DNA from: Sphingomonas sp. LHG3406-1
Lineage (GTDB): Bacteria > Pseudomonadota > Alphaproteobacteria > Sphingomonadales > Sphingomonadaceae
Reading direction: 5' to 3'
Assembly: GCF_029637485.1 (NCBI RefSeq)
Contig: NZ_CP069128.1
Coordinates: 868,001 to 932,000, forward strand
Length of the DNA stretch: 64,000 nucleotides
The stretch's first letter is position 1, and every line of letters starts with the position of its first letter. Made by a program: the position numbers and the translations under genes. Below are positions 56,616-64,000 of the stretch, piece after piece. A model generated the notes under the pieces. The model did not search any database. It was not told where the DNA came from and saw only the letters and a program-made list of their open reading frames with translations.

Positions 56616-57793
56616 GTCCGCGACGCGGGCCGATAGGGCACCGCAAGCACCGACCGGAGCGCCGCACGCTGCGATTGCGACAGCGCCCCCACTTGCATGC
56701 CCGGCGCCGCGAAGCGGGGGTGGAGCGTCTCGCCCCCGCGAACCCATTCGAAGTGCAGATGCGGTCCGGTGGCGAGGCCGCTGGCACCGACCGCGCCGAG
56801 CAGGGCTCCCTTGGCGATCTCCTGCCCTTGCGTGACCGCGATGCTGTCGAGATGGGCGTAGAGCGTCGCACTTCCGTCACGGTGGCGCAGCCGCACCACC
56901 CGTCCGTAGCCGCCGCGCCAGCCCGCCTCGGCGACCTGCCCGCCAAGCGCTGCCTGGACCGGCGTCCCGGCCGGTGCCCCGAAATCAGTCCCGCGGTGCC
57001 AACGCAGATAGCGAAGGATCGGATGGACCCTTAGCCCGGGGGTGGAGGTGATCGGCCCCGGGATTGGCCGGAGCATGCCGGCCTCGGGCGCGACCAGGTC
57101 CACTTTCCTCAGCTCGCCGCCCTCTCCCAGCCAGCGCTGCACCGTCCCATCGGGCCGATGCAGGCCAAGATAGAGCATCGGGCCGAACCGCCGGTCCTGC
57201 CCCTCCTGCTCGTGCGCGACGACGAGATCGAGGCTTGCGACCGCCGAGCCGCTGACCGCTTCCTCGACCTGCCGCCGGAGTGGTCCCGGAAGGCCCATCG
57301 CCACCATGTCGCCCGCCAGCGCAGGCCCACCGGCCAGGCGCACCCGGACCGGAGTCTCGTCGACGGTCTCTACAGTGACCCTCGCGACAAAAGCGTCGCC
57401 GCTCCGCTCGATGCTGATCTTGCGTCCGCCCTCGCGGCGATATTCAAGTCGTTTGATCGGCCGTGCACCGCCGGCCATCGGCGCACCGAGCCAGAGTTGC
57501 ACCGGCCGTCCGGCCAGCGGCGGCAGCGACTCGGCGGCGGTTTCGGCCAGGACCGCGTCGAGCCCGGCGACCTTCGCCTCCAGCAGCAGCGCCGCGAGAC
57601 CCGAGTCCGCGCGGAACAGGACCTGCGCATCGGCCGGCGCCGCGACCGGCTGCGCCATGACCTCGCCTGTGCCCGCGGGCGCGGATTCGCCAGGCTCCGC
57701 CTCCGCGACCTCGACCGATGTCGAGTAGCCGATCGTCCCCGCGCCCAGCGAAAGCAGCGCAAGCGACCAGGTCAGAAGGGACAGGCGGCGCAT
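56612..57793 (-). CDS. M23 family metallopeptidase (LytM domain)
   Basis: 393 residues. A signal anchor (LLTWSLALLSLGAGTIGYST) precedes a long linker and a C-terminal LytM domain: LRYLRWHRGTDFGAPAGTPV with the zinc His and Asp, LYAHLDSIAV, and GPHLHFEW with the last His pair. It would cut peptidoglycan cross-bridges or regulate amidases. The ATG at 57793 is supported by the signal sequence directly after it. It diverges from the ElpS-like gene. Confidence 0.88.
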   Translation of the reverse strand: MRRLSLLTWSLALLSLGAGTIGYSTSVEVAEAEPGESAPAGTGEVMAQPVAAPADAQVLFRADSGLAALLLEAKVAGLDAVLAETAAESLPPLAGRPVQLWLGAPMAGGARPIKRLEYRREGGRKISIERSGDAFVARVTVETVDETPVRVRLAGGPALAGDMVAMGLPGPLRRQVEEAVSGSAVASLDLVVAHEQEGQDRRFGPMLYLGLHRPDGTVQRWLGEGGELRKVDLVAPEAGMLRPIPGPITSTPGLRVHPILRYLRWHRGTDFGAPAGTPVQAALGGQVAEAGWRGGYGRVVRLRHRDGSATLYAHLDSIAVTQGQEIAKGALLGAVGASGLATGPHLHFEWVRGGETLHPRFAAPGMQVGALSQSQRAALRSVLAVPYRPASRT

Positions 57794-57865
57794 GGGATCA
57801 TCGGCTCGGGCAAGGAGGCAAGGCCTCGCGGCTAGGGGGGAAAGGCGACACTTCTGTGACAGGGA

Positions 57866-57887
57866 CCGGCATGAATCTGTCACATTG
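57866..57887. promoter_or_regulatory. Possible Pho box before the ElpS-like gene
   Basis: CCGGCATGAAT followed directly by CTGTCACATTG: two 11-bp steps resembling the PhoB consensus CTGTCATAAAT-CTGTCAT. A further CTGTGACAGGG lies just before (57854). It is 109 bp upstream of the lipoprotein start. Phosphate control is inferred from this and from the ElpS parallel. Confidence 0.45.
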
Positions 57888-57996
57888 CCTACACCATATC
57901 GTCGCCTGCCACGATTAGCCGTGCCGCTCGAACCGGGGGCGGTGCGAGACCTCTCCCGACCATTCGCACAACGGGTCACGTAAGGGGTCTTATTCC

Positions 57997-59568
57997 ATGA
58001 ACATGGTGCAGGTTTGTCGCCGGCTGCTGCTGGTTGGTGTTGCAGCGAGCGTCCTTTCGGCCTGTGGCGGCGGCGCCGACGATGTCGCGTCGCCCGGCGA
58101 GGGCACCCTTGTCGGCGGTGGCGGCGGCGGTGGCGGCGGCACCCCGACCCCGACCCCGACCCCGACCGGTCCCGCGGCGGCCTGCCCGACCGGCACCATC
58201 GACCGCGGCGTGAACCCAGTCGTCAATCGTCGCAACTGCGGCCTCCCCGCGCGGGTCAGCAGCGCCCTGTCGCTGCCGAAGACCGCCGGCCTCTTCTACT
58301 CGATCGACGGCCGAGTCGATGTCGGCACCGATGTCGGCGGCGACGGCGCGGCGGCGGGTGGCCAGTCGGCCACCCTGTCGATCGATCCGGGCGTGGTCGT
58401 CGTCGGCCAGAGCCAGGCGAGCTTCCTCGTCGTCAACCGTGGCTCGCAGATCAACGCGGTCGGCAGCGCCACCGCGCCGATCATCTTCACCAGCCTCGAC
58501 AATCTCGAGGGCCGGTCGACCGACACCAGCTCCAACCAGTGGGGCGGCATCCAGCTGCTCGGCCGTGCGCCCATCTCCAACTGCCTGTCGGCGGTCCCGG
58601 GCGGCTCGGCCCAGTGCCAGCAGCAGGCCGAAGGCACCGGTTCTCCGGCGCTCTATGGCGGCAACCTGCCCAACGACAACAGCGGCCAGCTGCGCTTCGT
58701 GCAGATCCGCTTCACCGGCTTCTCCGCCTCGGCCAACGCCGAACTCCAGGGGCTGACCACCGGCGGCGTCGGTGCGGGCACCCGGATCGAGAACGTCCAT
58801 ATCCACAACAGCGGTGACGATGGCGTCGAGATCTTCGGCGGCTCGCACAACATGCGCAACATCGTGATCACCGGCGCGGACGACGACACGATCGACACCG
58901 ACTTCGGCTACAAGGGCTTCATCCAGTTCCTGATCGGCATCCAGCGGCCGCAGTCGCTGGGCGTCAACGGCGACACGATGATCGAGGCCGACTCGAACCC
59001 CGAAGTGACCGGCGCCGACGACTTCACGCCGCGCCAGTTCACCCGCCTGGCGAACTTCACCTTCATCCAGACCCGCACCGGCACCCGCGCCATCCACCTG
59101 CGCGGCGGCACCGACTATGCGCTCGTCAACGGCGTGGTCGTCAGCCCGTCGGCGTGCCTCGACGTCGACCAGGCGACGACCGTCCAGGCGACCGGCCCCG
59201 ACGAGGCCGGCGCGCCGATCATCCGCTCGGTGTTGTTCGCCTGCACGCCCTTCGCCGATGCCGACTCGGACACGTTCGAGGACACGGCGCTCAACGCCGC
59301 GGGCAACACCAACAACAACACCGCCTTCACGTCGACGCTGACCAGCCTGTTCGTCAACGGCACCGCCGAGACGGCGGCGACGGCCTACAATGCGACGCTG
59401 CTCAACAGCTTCTTCGTCAGCGCGCCCTATGTCGCCGGCAACTTCACCCAGACCAGCTACGTCGGCGCGGTGCGGGATGCCAACGACACCTGGTACCGCA
59501 GCTGGACCTGCGACAGCGGCTACGCGAGCTTCGGTTCGAACGCGAGCTGCAACACGGTTCCGGCCTGA
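57997..59568 (+). CDS. ElpS-like extracellular/outer-membrane lipoprotein
   Basis: 523 residues. The lipobox VLSAC puts the lipid on Cys23; a Gly-rich stretch and TPTPTPTPT form a flexible tether. The remainder is rich in Asn, Thr and Ser, with repeating strand segments (HIHNSGDDGVEIFGGSHNMR, then NIVITGADDDTIDTDFG) like a right-handed beta-helix. In Caulobacter a phosphate-starvation lipoprotein, ElpS, is encoded beside type II secretion genes and released from the surface in a type II-dependent way. The same order is seen here: lipoprotein, TonB-dependent receptor, gspC, gspD. Homology to ElpS is inferred, not shown. Confidence 0.7.
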   Translation: MNMVQVCRRLLLVGVAASVLSACGGGADDVASPGEGTLVGGGGGGGGGTPTPTPTPTGPAAACPTGTIDRGVNPVVNRRNCGLPARVSSALSLPKTAGLFYSIDGRVDVGTDVGGDGAAAGGQSATLSIDPGVVVVGQSQASFLVVNRGSQINAVGSATAPIIFTSLDNLEGRSTDTSSNQWGGIQLLGRAPISNCLSAVPGGSAQCQQQAEGTGSPALYGGNLPNDNSGQLRFVQIRFTGFSASANAELQGLTTGGVGAGTRIENVHIHNSGDDGVEIFGGSHNMRNIVITGADDDTIDTDFGYKGFIQFLIGIQRPQSLGVNGDTMIEADSNPEVTGADDFTPRQFTRLANFTFIQTRTGTRAIHLRGGTDYALVNGVVVSPSACLDVDQATTVQATGPDEAGAPIIRSVLFACTPFADADSDTFEDTALNAAGNTNNNTAFTSTLTSLFVNGTAETAATAYNATLLNSFFVSAPYVAGNFTQTSYVGAVRDANDTWYRSWTCDSGYASFGSNASCNTVPA

Positions 59569-59611
59569 TCCGACATGAAAGGAGCGGACCTTCATCTCCG
59601 CTCGAATGCTG

Positions 59612-59640
59612 CGGGAGGGGCGCCCGGTGCGACCCTCCCG
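59612..59640. repeat. Hairpin between the lipoprotein and receptor genes
   Basis: CGGGAGGG and CCCTCCCG form an 8-bp stem around a 13-nt loop, 44 bp after the lipoprotein stop and 41 bp before the receptor start. No T-run follows. It may lower receptor expression relative to the lipoprotein or protect the upstream mRNA. Confidence 0.55.
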
Positions 59641-59680
59641 TTGCGGCAAGTGCCGCTCTTTCAACACTGGGGAATTACCG

Positions 59681-62422
59681 ATGTCTGACGCCTCGCGCCT
59701 GGCCAAGCTGCTGTTGCTGACCACCATCCTGTGCCCGGCTGCGGCGCTGGCGCAGACCAGCGGCGCCAATCCGCCCATCCAGACTCCGCCGACCGGCCCA
59801 GCCGCCGGCGACACGACGGCGGTGGACGCTCCGGGCACCGATGCCCAGACGGGCGAGCAGGCAGCCGAGCCCGAAAGCCAGATCGAAGTGTCCGCGCCCG
59901 GTGCCGACACCACGAGCGAGATCGTGGTCCGCGGCCGGCGCAACATCCTGCGCGCCGCGCCGGAGGTGGTCTCGGTCCTGTCCAGCGAAGACATTGCCCG
60001 CACCGGTGAAGGCGACATCGCCGGTGCTCTCCAGCGCGTTCCCGGCCTCAGCGTGGTCGGCAACGGCTTCGTCTACGTCCGCGGCCTCGGCGACCGCTAC
60101 AGCCTTGCGCTTCTCAACGGGCTCGCCCTCCCCAGCCCCGAGCCGCTCCGCCGGGTCGTCCCGCTCGACATCTTCCCGACCAGCGTGGTGGCCAGCGCGG
60201 TCGTCCAGAAGAGCTATTCGGTCAACTATCCGGGTGAGTTCGGCGGCGGCGTCATCAATCTCACCACCTCGTCAGTCCCGCGCGAGACTTTCCTGTCGAT
60301 CGGCGGCAGCATCGGCGGCGATACGGAAACGACGGCCAAGCTCGGCTACACCTATTATGGCAGCCGCACCGACTGGCTCGGCTACGACAATGGCGACCGC
60401 TCCATCGACGGCGTGTTCGGCGACGCCTTCCGGTCCAACAAGGTGATCGGCGAGGGCGCCAACTTCAATCGCGCGCAGATCCAGGCGATCACCGCCGACC
60501 TCACCAACAGCCGCACGTCGGTGCTCCAGCGCAACTTCGATATCCCGGCCAATTATGGAGTGGATGTCTCCGGCGGCACGTCGTTCAACCTCGCCGGCGC
60601 CGAAGTCGGGGTCATTGCCAGCGCCGGCTTCAGCAACAGCTGGCGCACCCGCGACGCGCTCCAGCAAACCCAGGGCGGCGACCTCATCGGAACCGAATTC
60701 CACGCGGTCCGGACCGACAATCGCGTGGTCGCCAACGGGCTTGTCGGCCTGTCGGCGAAGATCGGCGCGCACAACATCCGCTTCACCAACCTGCTGATCC
60801 GCGACACGCTCAAGATCGGGCGGCTGGCGGCAGGCTATGACGTGCAGATCGGTGATCCGATCCCCAACGGCCCGGCCCAGCAGATCAATCAGCGCACCGC
60901 CTGGTTCGAACGGCAATTGTTCAATTCGCAGGCGGTCGGCGAGTTCGACTTCGGCGACATCGACCTCGACCTTCGCGCCGGCTATGCCAACTCGCAGCGC
61001 AACGCGCCGTACGAGCGCAGCTTCAACTACGTCTACGACACCAGCGTCGCGGACTATGTGAACAATCTCACCACCAATCCGCAGAGCGCCGGCATCACCT
61101 TCTCCGAGCTCGACGAGGATGTCTGGAACCTTGGCGGCGACCTCAGCTACCGCGTGCCCGGCGACCGCAACATCACGCTGAGCGCGGGCGCGGCCTATCT
61201 CGATACCAAGCGCGGATCGACCCGCCGCGACTTCGCCTTCCGTCCAGCCAGTTCGCTGCCGCAGGGCGTCACCGAGCAGCGGCCGGACTCTCTGCTCAGC
61301 GACTTCAACGTCTACACCTACAACATCCTGCTGGTGGAGACCTCGGCGCTTGGCGGCACCGCCCGTTATGAGGGCGATCTGCGGGTCTCCGCCGGCTATG
61401 GCCAGGTGACGGGCGACATCCTGCCGAACCTGCGTTTCCAGGGCGGCGTGCGCTTCGAGAACGGCAAGCAGTCGGTGACTCTGGTCGACCTGTTCAACCA
61501 GGGCAATATCGCGCAGGTGCCGGCGATCGAGGAGAATTACTGGCTGCCGGCCGCGACCCTGACCTGGAACATCCGGCCGGACATGCAGCTGCGCCTGCAC
61601 GGATCGAAGACCCTCGCCCGACCGCAGTTCCGCGAGTTAGCGCCGCAGGTCTATTTCGACACGGAATCGGATCGCCAGTTCTTCGGCAATCCCTTCCTCA
61701 CCGACTCGACCCTGACCAATGCCGAAGCGCGCTACGAATGGTATTTCGCGCCGCAGCAGCGGGTCAGCGTCGCCGCCTTCTACAAGCGCATCAACAAGCC
61801 GATCGAGGCCATCGCCCTGTTCACCGGCGGCGCTGCGCTGATCACTACCTTCGGCAACGCACCGCGCGCCCAGCTCTACGGCGTCGAGCTCGAGGCGCAG
61901 AAGAATTTCCCGCTGAGTGGCGTCGGGCTCGACCGGCATCGGCTGGTGCTGATCGGCAACTACACCTTCTCGGACTCCGAGATCCAGGTGGAGGATGGCG
62001 ACACGACGATCCTCAACGATCTTCGCGGCGATCGTCCGGCACGGGAAGTCTTCTTCGACGGAGACCCGCTGACCGGCCAGTCGCGCCACATTGCCAATGC
62101 GCAGATCGGAATCGAGAATACCGGCCAGCTGCAGCAGCTCACCCTGCTCTTCAACTATGCCTCCAAGCGCGTCACCAGCCGCGGCCCGGCAAGCGGCGGT
62201 GTGCGTCAGGACGACATCTTCGAGCGGCCCGGCTTCACCATGGACCTCGTCGCCCGCCAGGGGTTGAGGATCATGGGCAAGGAGCTGGAGGTGAAGTTCG
62301 AGGCGCGCAACCTCACCAACCAGGATTATGAGGAGACGCAGGAGGTCCGCGGCACCCGGCTGTTCGTCAATCGCTACCGCCTCGGCCGCTCCTTCTCGCT
62401 CGGCGCCTCGGTAAAATTCTAG
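59681..62422 (+). CDS. TonB-dependent outer-membrane receptor
   Basis: 913 residues. A signal peptide (LLLLTTILCPAAALAQ) and a disordered segment lead to a TonB-box-like SEIVVRG, then the plug domain: DIARTGEGDIAGALQRVPGL and VRGLGDRYSLALLNGL. The beta-barrel ends with SLGASVKF and a terminal Phe, as outer-membrane proteins do. The ligand is unknown. It follows the ElpS-like lipoprotein and precedes gspC, which suggests a substrate linked to secreted hydrolases, possibly phosphate-bearing compounds. ATG 59681 is chosen over an upstream in-frame ATG because the signal peptide starts there. Confidence 0.88.
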   Translation: MSDASRLAKLLLLTTILCPAAALAQTSGANPPIQTPPTGPAAGDTTAVDAPGTDAQTGEQAAEPESQIEVSAPGADTTSEIVVRGRRNILRAAPEVVSVLSSEDIARTGEGDIAGALQRVPGLSVVGNGFVYVRGLGDRYSLALLNGLALPSPEPLRRVVPLDIFPTSVVASAVVQKSYSVNYPGEFGGGVINLTTSSVPRETFLSIGGSIGGDTETTAKLGYTYYGSRTDWLGYDNGDRSIDGVFGDAFRSNKVIGEGANFNRAQIQAITADLTNSRTSVLQRNFDIPANYGVDVSGGTSFNLAGAEVGVIASAGFSNSWRTRDALQQTQGGDLIGTEFHAVRTDNRVVANGLVGLSAKIGAHNIRFTNLLIRDTLKIGRLAAGYDVQIGDPIPNGPAQQINQRTAWFERQLFNSQAVGEFDFGDIDLDLRAGYANSQRNAPYERSFNYVYDTSVADYVNNLTTNPQSAGITFSELDEDVWNLGGDLSYRVPGDRNITLSAGAAYLDTKRGSTRRDFAFRPASSLPQGVTEQRPDSLLSDFNVYTYNILLVETSALGGTARYEGDLRVSAGYGQVTGDILPNLRFQGGVRFENGKQSVTLVDLFNQGNIAQVPAIEENYWLPAATLTWNIRPDMQLRLHGSKTLARPQFRELAPQVYFDTESDRQFFGNPFLTDSTLTNAEARYEWYFAPQQRVSVAAFYKRINKPIEAIALFTGGAALITTFGNAPRAQLYGVELEAQKNFPLSGVGLDRHRLVLIGNYTFSDSEIQVEDGDTTILNDLRGDRPAREVFFDGDPLTGQSRHIANAQIGIENTGQLQQLTLLFNYASKRVTSRGPASGGVRQDDIFERPGFTMDLVARQGLRIMGKELEVKFEARNLTNQDYEETQEVRGTRLFVNRYRLGRSFSLGASVKF

Positions 62423-62517
62423 AGGCCGCGCAAGAGGCTAGTCACAAAACCGTCATTTTGGCGTATCCCTTTCGTCACCCCGGCAGTCGAAGCGCTGGGC
62501 AGGGAGAGGGACTGGCC

Positions 62518-63333
62518 TTGCGGCGGACGATGATTCTCAAGCGGAGGGTGACCGCCCGGCAGTTGCTGCCGCGCGACGTCTACTTCTGGCTGAAGGCGGT
62601 CCTGCTCGCCCTGGTCGCCATCCAGGGCGCGCGGCTGTTCTGGACCATCGTCACGCCGCTCGGCCCGGTTGGCCGCTGGCTGCCGGCCGCGCCTGCGACC
62701 ATCCCGGAGGCGGCACAGCTTGCACTGCTCTCGACCTTCGACCCCTTCACCGCCGCCCAGGCGCAGGCCGCGTCCGCACCGGCAGCACCGGTGACCGGTC
62801 TCGTCCTTGTCGGCACCCGCATGTCGATGGGAGCCGCGCCCGCCTCTGCGATCATCGCCGGGAGCGACGGAATCCAGACCAGCTATACGGTGGGGGACGA
62901 GGTCGCGCCCGGGCTGCGCCTGCTGTCGGTCGGCTTCGACTTCGTCCTGCTCGGCGGCAATGGCAGCGAGCAAAGGCTGGCAATGGAGTCGGACGAGCCG
63001 GTCGGCGCCGCCGCGCCGGCTTCGGCCTCCGCTTCGGCGGGCGCTGCGCCTCTGCCCCTCACCGCAGCCGCCATCCGCGACAATGTCGCCCTCGCCCCGC
63101 GCATGGTCGGTGGCCGGGTCACCGGCCTCCTCGTCAGCGCACTTGGCGATCCGAGTTTGCTTCAGCGGGTCGGCCTGCGCGATGGTGACGTGATCACGGC
63201 CGCGAATGGCCGTCCGGTCACCAGCCAATCCGCCCTCCTTGCGCAGCTGTCGCCCGGCGCACGCCTGTCCCTGACGGTGGAGCGCGGCGCCGCGACGGTG
63301 CCGGTCGCTCTGCTCCTCGAAGGAAATCGATGA
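62518..63333 (+). CDS. gspC: Type II secretion protein GspC
   Basis: 271 residues. One N-terminal membrane helix (VYFWLKAVLLALVAIQGARL) is followed by the homology region (VTGLVLVGTRMSM) and a C-terminal PDZ domain (LQRVGLRDGDVITAANGRPV). GspC couples the inner-membrane platform to the secretin. A TTG at 62518 is chosen because AGGGAGAGGG lies 7 nt before it; the ATG at 62530 is too far from that SD. The stop overlaps gspD (ATGA). Confidence 0.85.
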   Translation: MRRTMILKRRVTARQLLPRDVYFWLKAVLLALVAIQGARLFWTIVTPLGPVGRWLPAAPATIPEAAQLALLSTFDPFTAAQAQAASAPAAPVTGLVLVGTRMSMGAAPASAIIAGSDGIQTSYTVGDEVAPGLRLLSVGFDFVLLGGNGSEQRLAMESDEPVGAAAPASASASAGAAPLPLTAAAIRDNVALAPRMVGGRVTGLLVSALGDPSLLQRVGLRDGDVITAANGRPVTSQSALLAQLSPGARLSLTVERGAATVPVALLLEGNR

Positions 63334-64000
63334 ACCGCTTCCAGCTTCTCCTGGCCACTGCCCTGCTCGCCACAGCGATGCCGGCCCCGGCCCAGTACAG
63401 CATGAACATGCGCGACGTGGACGTGCGCGCGCTCGCCTCCGACGTCGCGAGGGCGACCGGCCTCACCCTCGTGGTCGACGGTCGGGTCAACCAGAAGGTC
63501 AGCGTCACAACACGCCAGTCGTTGAGCCGCAGCGAATATTTCGAGGTCTTCCTGTCGACGCTGCGCGCCAACGGGCTCGTCGCCATCCCGATCCGCGGCG
63601 GCTACCGGATCCAGCCAGTCGAGGGCGCGGCGACCCAGCCCACCCGCATCGGCAGCGCCAATGCCTCGCGCAACCAGGTGGTCACCGAGATCTTCCGGCT
63701 TCGCAACATCGAGGCGGCGAATGCGGTCGAGACCCTCCGCCCGCTCGTTAGCGCGCAGGGGACGGTCACCGCCAACAAGAATGCCAACAGCCTGATCGTC
63801 GTCGACTTCGCCGACAATATCGTCCGCATCCGGCAGCTGCTCGGAAGCATCGACCGGCAGAGCAACACCAGCCAGATCGTCTATCTCCGCAACGCCGGCG
63901 CACGTGAGATCGCGACCTCGCTTGCCAGCATTGCGGGCCAGTCCGGCAATGTCTCGGTAGCGGCGGTCGACAGCAGCAATGCGCTGACCTTCAGCGGCGA
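63330..64000 (+). CDS. gspD: Type II secretin GspD, partial (C-terminus beyond window)
   Basis: The first 223 residues are present. A signal peptide (LLLATALLATAMPAPAQ) precedes the N0 domain (MNMRDVDVRALASDVARATG) and N1 repeats (VTEIFRLRNIEAANAVETLR, then VTANKNANSLIVVDFADNI), and the next repeat begins at TSQIVYLRNAGAREIATSL. It builds the outer-membrane channel of the type II system. The ATG overlaps the gspC stop by 4 bp. Confidence 0.93.
   Translation, partial: MNRFQLLLATALLATAMPAPAQYSMNMRDVDVRALASDVARATGLTLVVDGRVNQKVSVTTRQSLSRSEYFEVFLSTLRANGLVAIPIRGGYRIQPVEGAATQPTRIGSANASRNQVVTEIFRLRNIEAANAVETLRPLVSAQGTVTANKNANSLIVVDFADNIVRIRQLLGSIDRQSNTSQIVYLRNAGAREIATSLASIAGQSGNVSVAAVDSSNALTFSG

Noticed and set aside
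59612..59640. Terminator call for the stem after the lipoprotein gene
   Set aside because: No T-run follows and the receptor gene starts 41 bp later, so it is listed as a hairpin only.
57976..60063. A 695-codon minus-strand open frame
   Set aside because: Antisense to the lipoprotein and receptor genes, which have signal peptides and typical domains.

Overview
High-GC DNA from an alphaproteobacterium, most likely a sphingomonad (Sphingomonas or a close relative). The case rests on gene content and signals: a Caulobacter-like non-phosphorylating xylose pathway, F1-ATPase genes atpHAGDC without F0 genes beside them, FixLJ with an FNR-type regulator and hemN, a recA promoter with the alphaproteobacterial LexA box GTTC-N7-GTTC, a general-stress promoter of the EcfG type, a TonB-dependent receptor next to type II secretion genes, and short palindromic intergenic repeats. 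No tRNA, rRNA, CRISPR array, transposase or phage gene was seen.

1-16.2 kb is a xylan/xylose locus. A LacI-type repressor (XylR) sits among two GH3 glycosidases, an acetylesterase, two MFS transporters and all five enzymes of the Weimberg pathway (xylX, xylA, xylB, xylC on the minus strand, xylD on the plus strand). Four copies of a near-palindrome centred on TAGCGCTA lie in front of the transcription units and tie them into one regulon.

16.3-20.4 kb holds an AI-2E-family membrane protein and a stress operon (SRPBCC protein, zinc alcohol dehydrogenase, SDR) behind an EcfG promoter. 20.4-28.2 kb is one uninterrupted minus-strand run: paaA, paaB, paaC, paaE (no paaD), an aromatic-type aminotransferase, a fused 2-oxoacid dehydrogenase E1 and its E2. 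Together these could take phenylalanine through phenylpyruvate to ring-epoxidised phenylacetyl-CoA.

28.2-37.5 kb is housekeeping and repair: priA, a secreted HExxH protein with repeat helices, a CAP-domain protein, an iron-sulfur photolyase, and an overlapping DUF1203-ada-sulfotransferase operon. 37.6-43.9 kb carries atpHAGDC, followed after 2 bp by a GT-C-like membrane protein. Then come cpaF, two periplasmic proteins and a repeat-rich stretch (47.4-50.2 kb) with a less GC-rich lipoprotein gene, a frameshifted DUF559 nuclease gene bracketed by long inverted repeats, and recA.

50.2-55.1 kb is an oxygen-sensing block: fixL (heme PAS), fixJ, hemN and an FNR-type regulator, with FNR-like sites before hemN and the regulator. 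55.1-64 kb has small regulators and cell-envelope genes, then an ElpS-like extracellular lipoprotein, a TonB-dependent receptor, gspC and the start of gspD, with PhoB-like repeats upstream. Many very long antisense reading frames exist because of the GC content and were not annotated.
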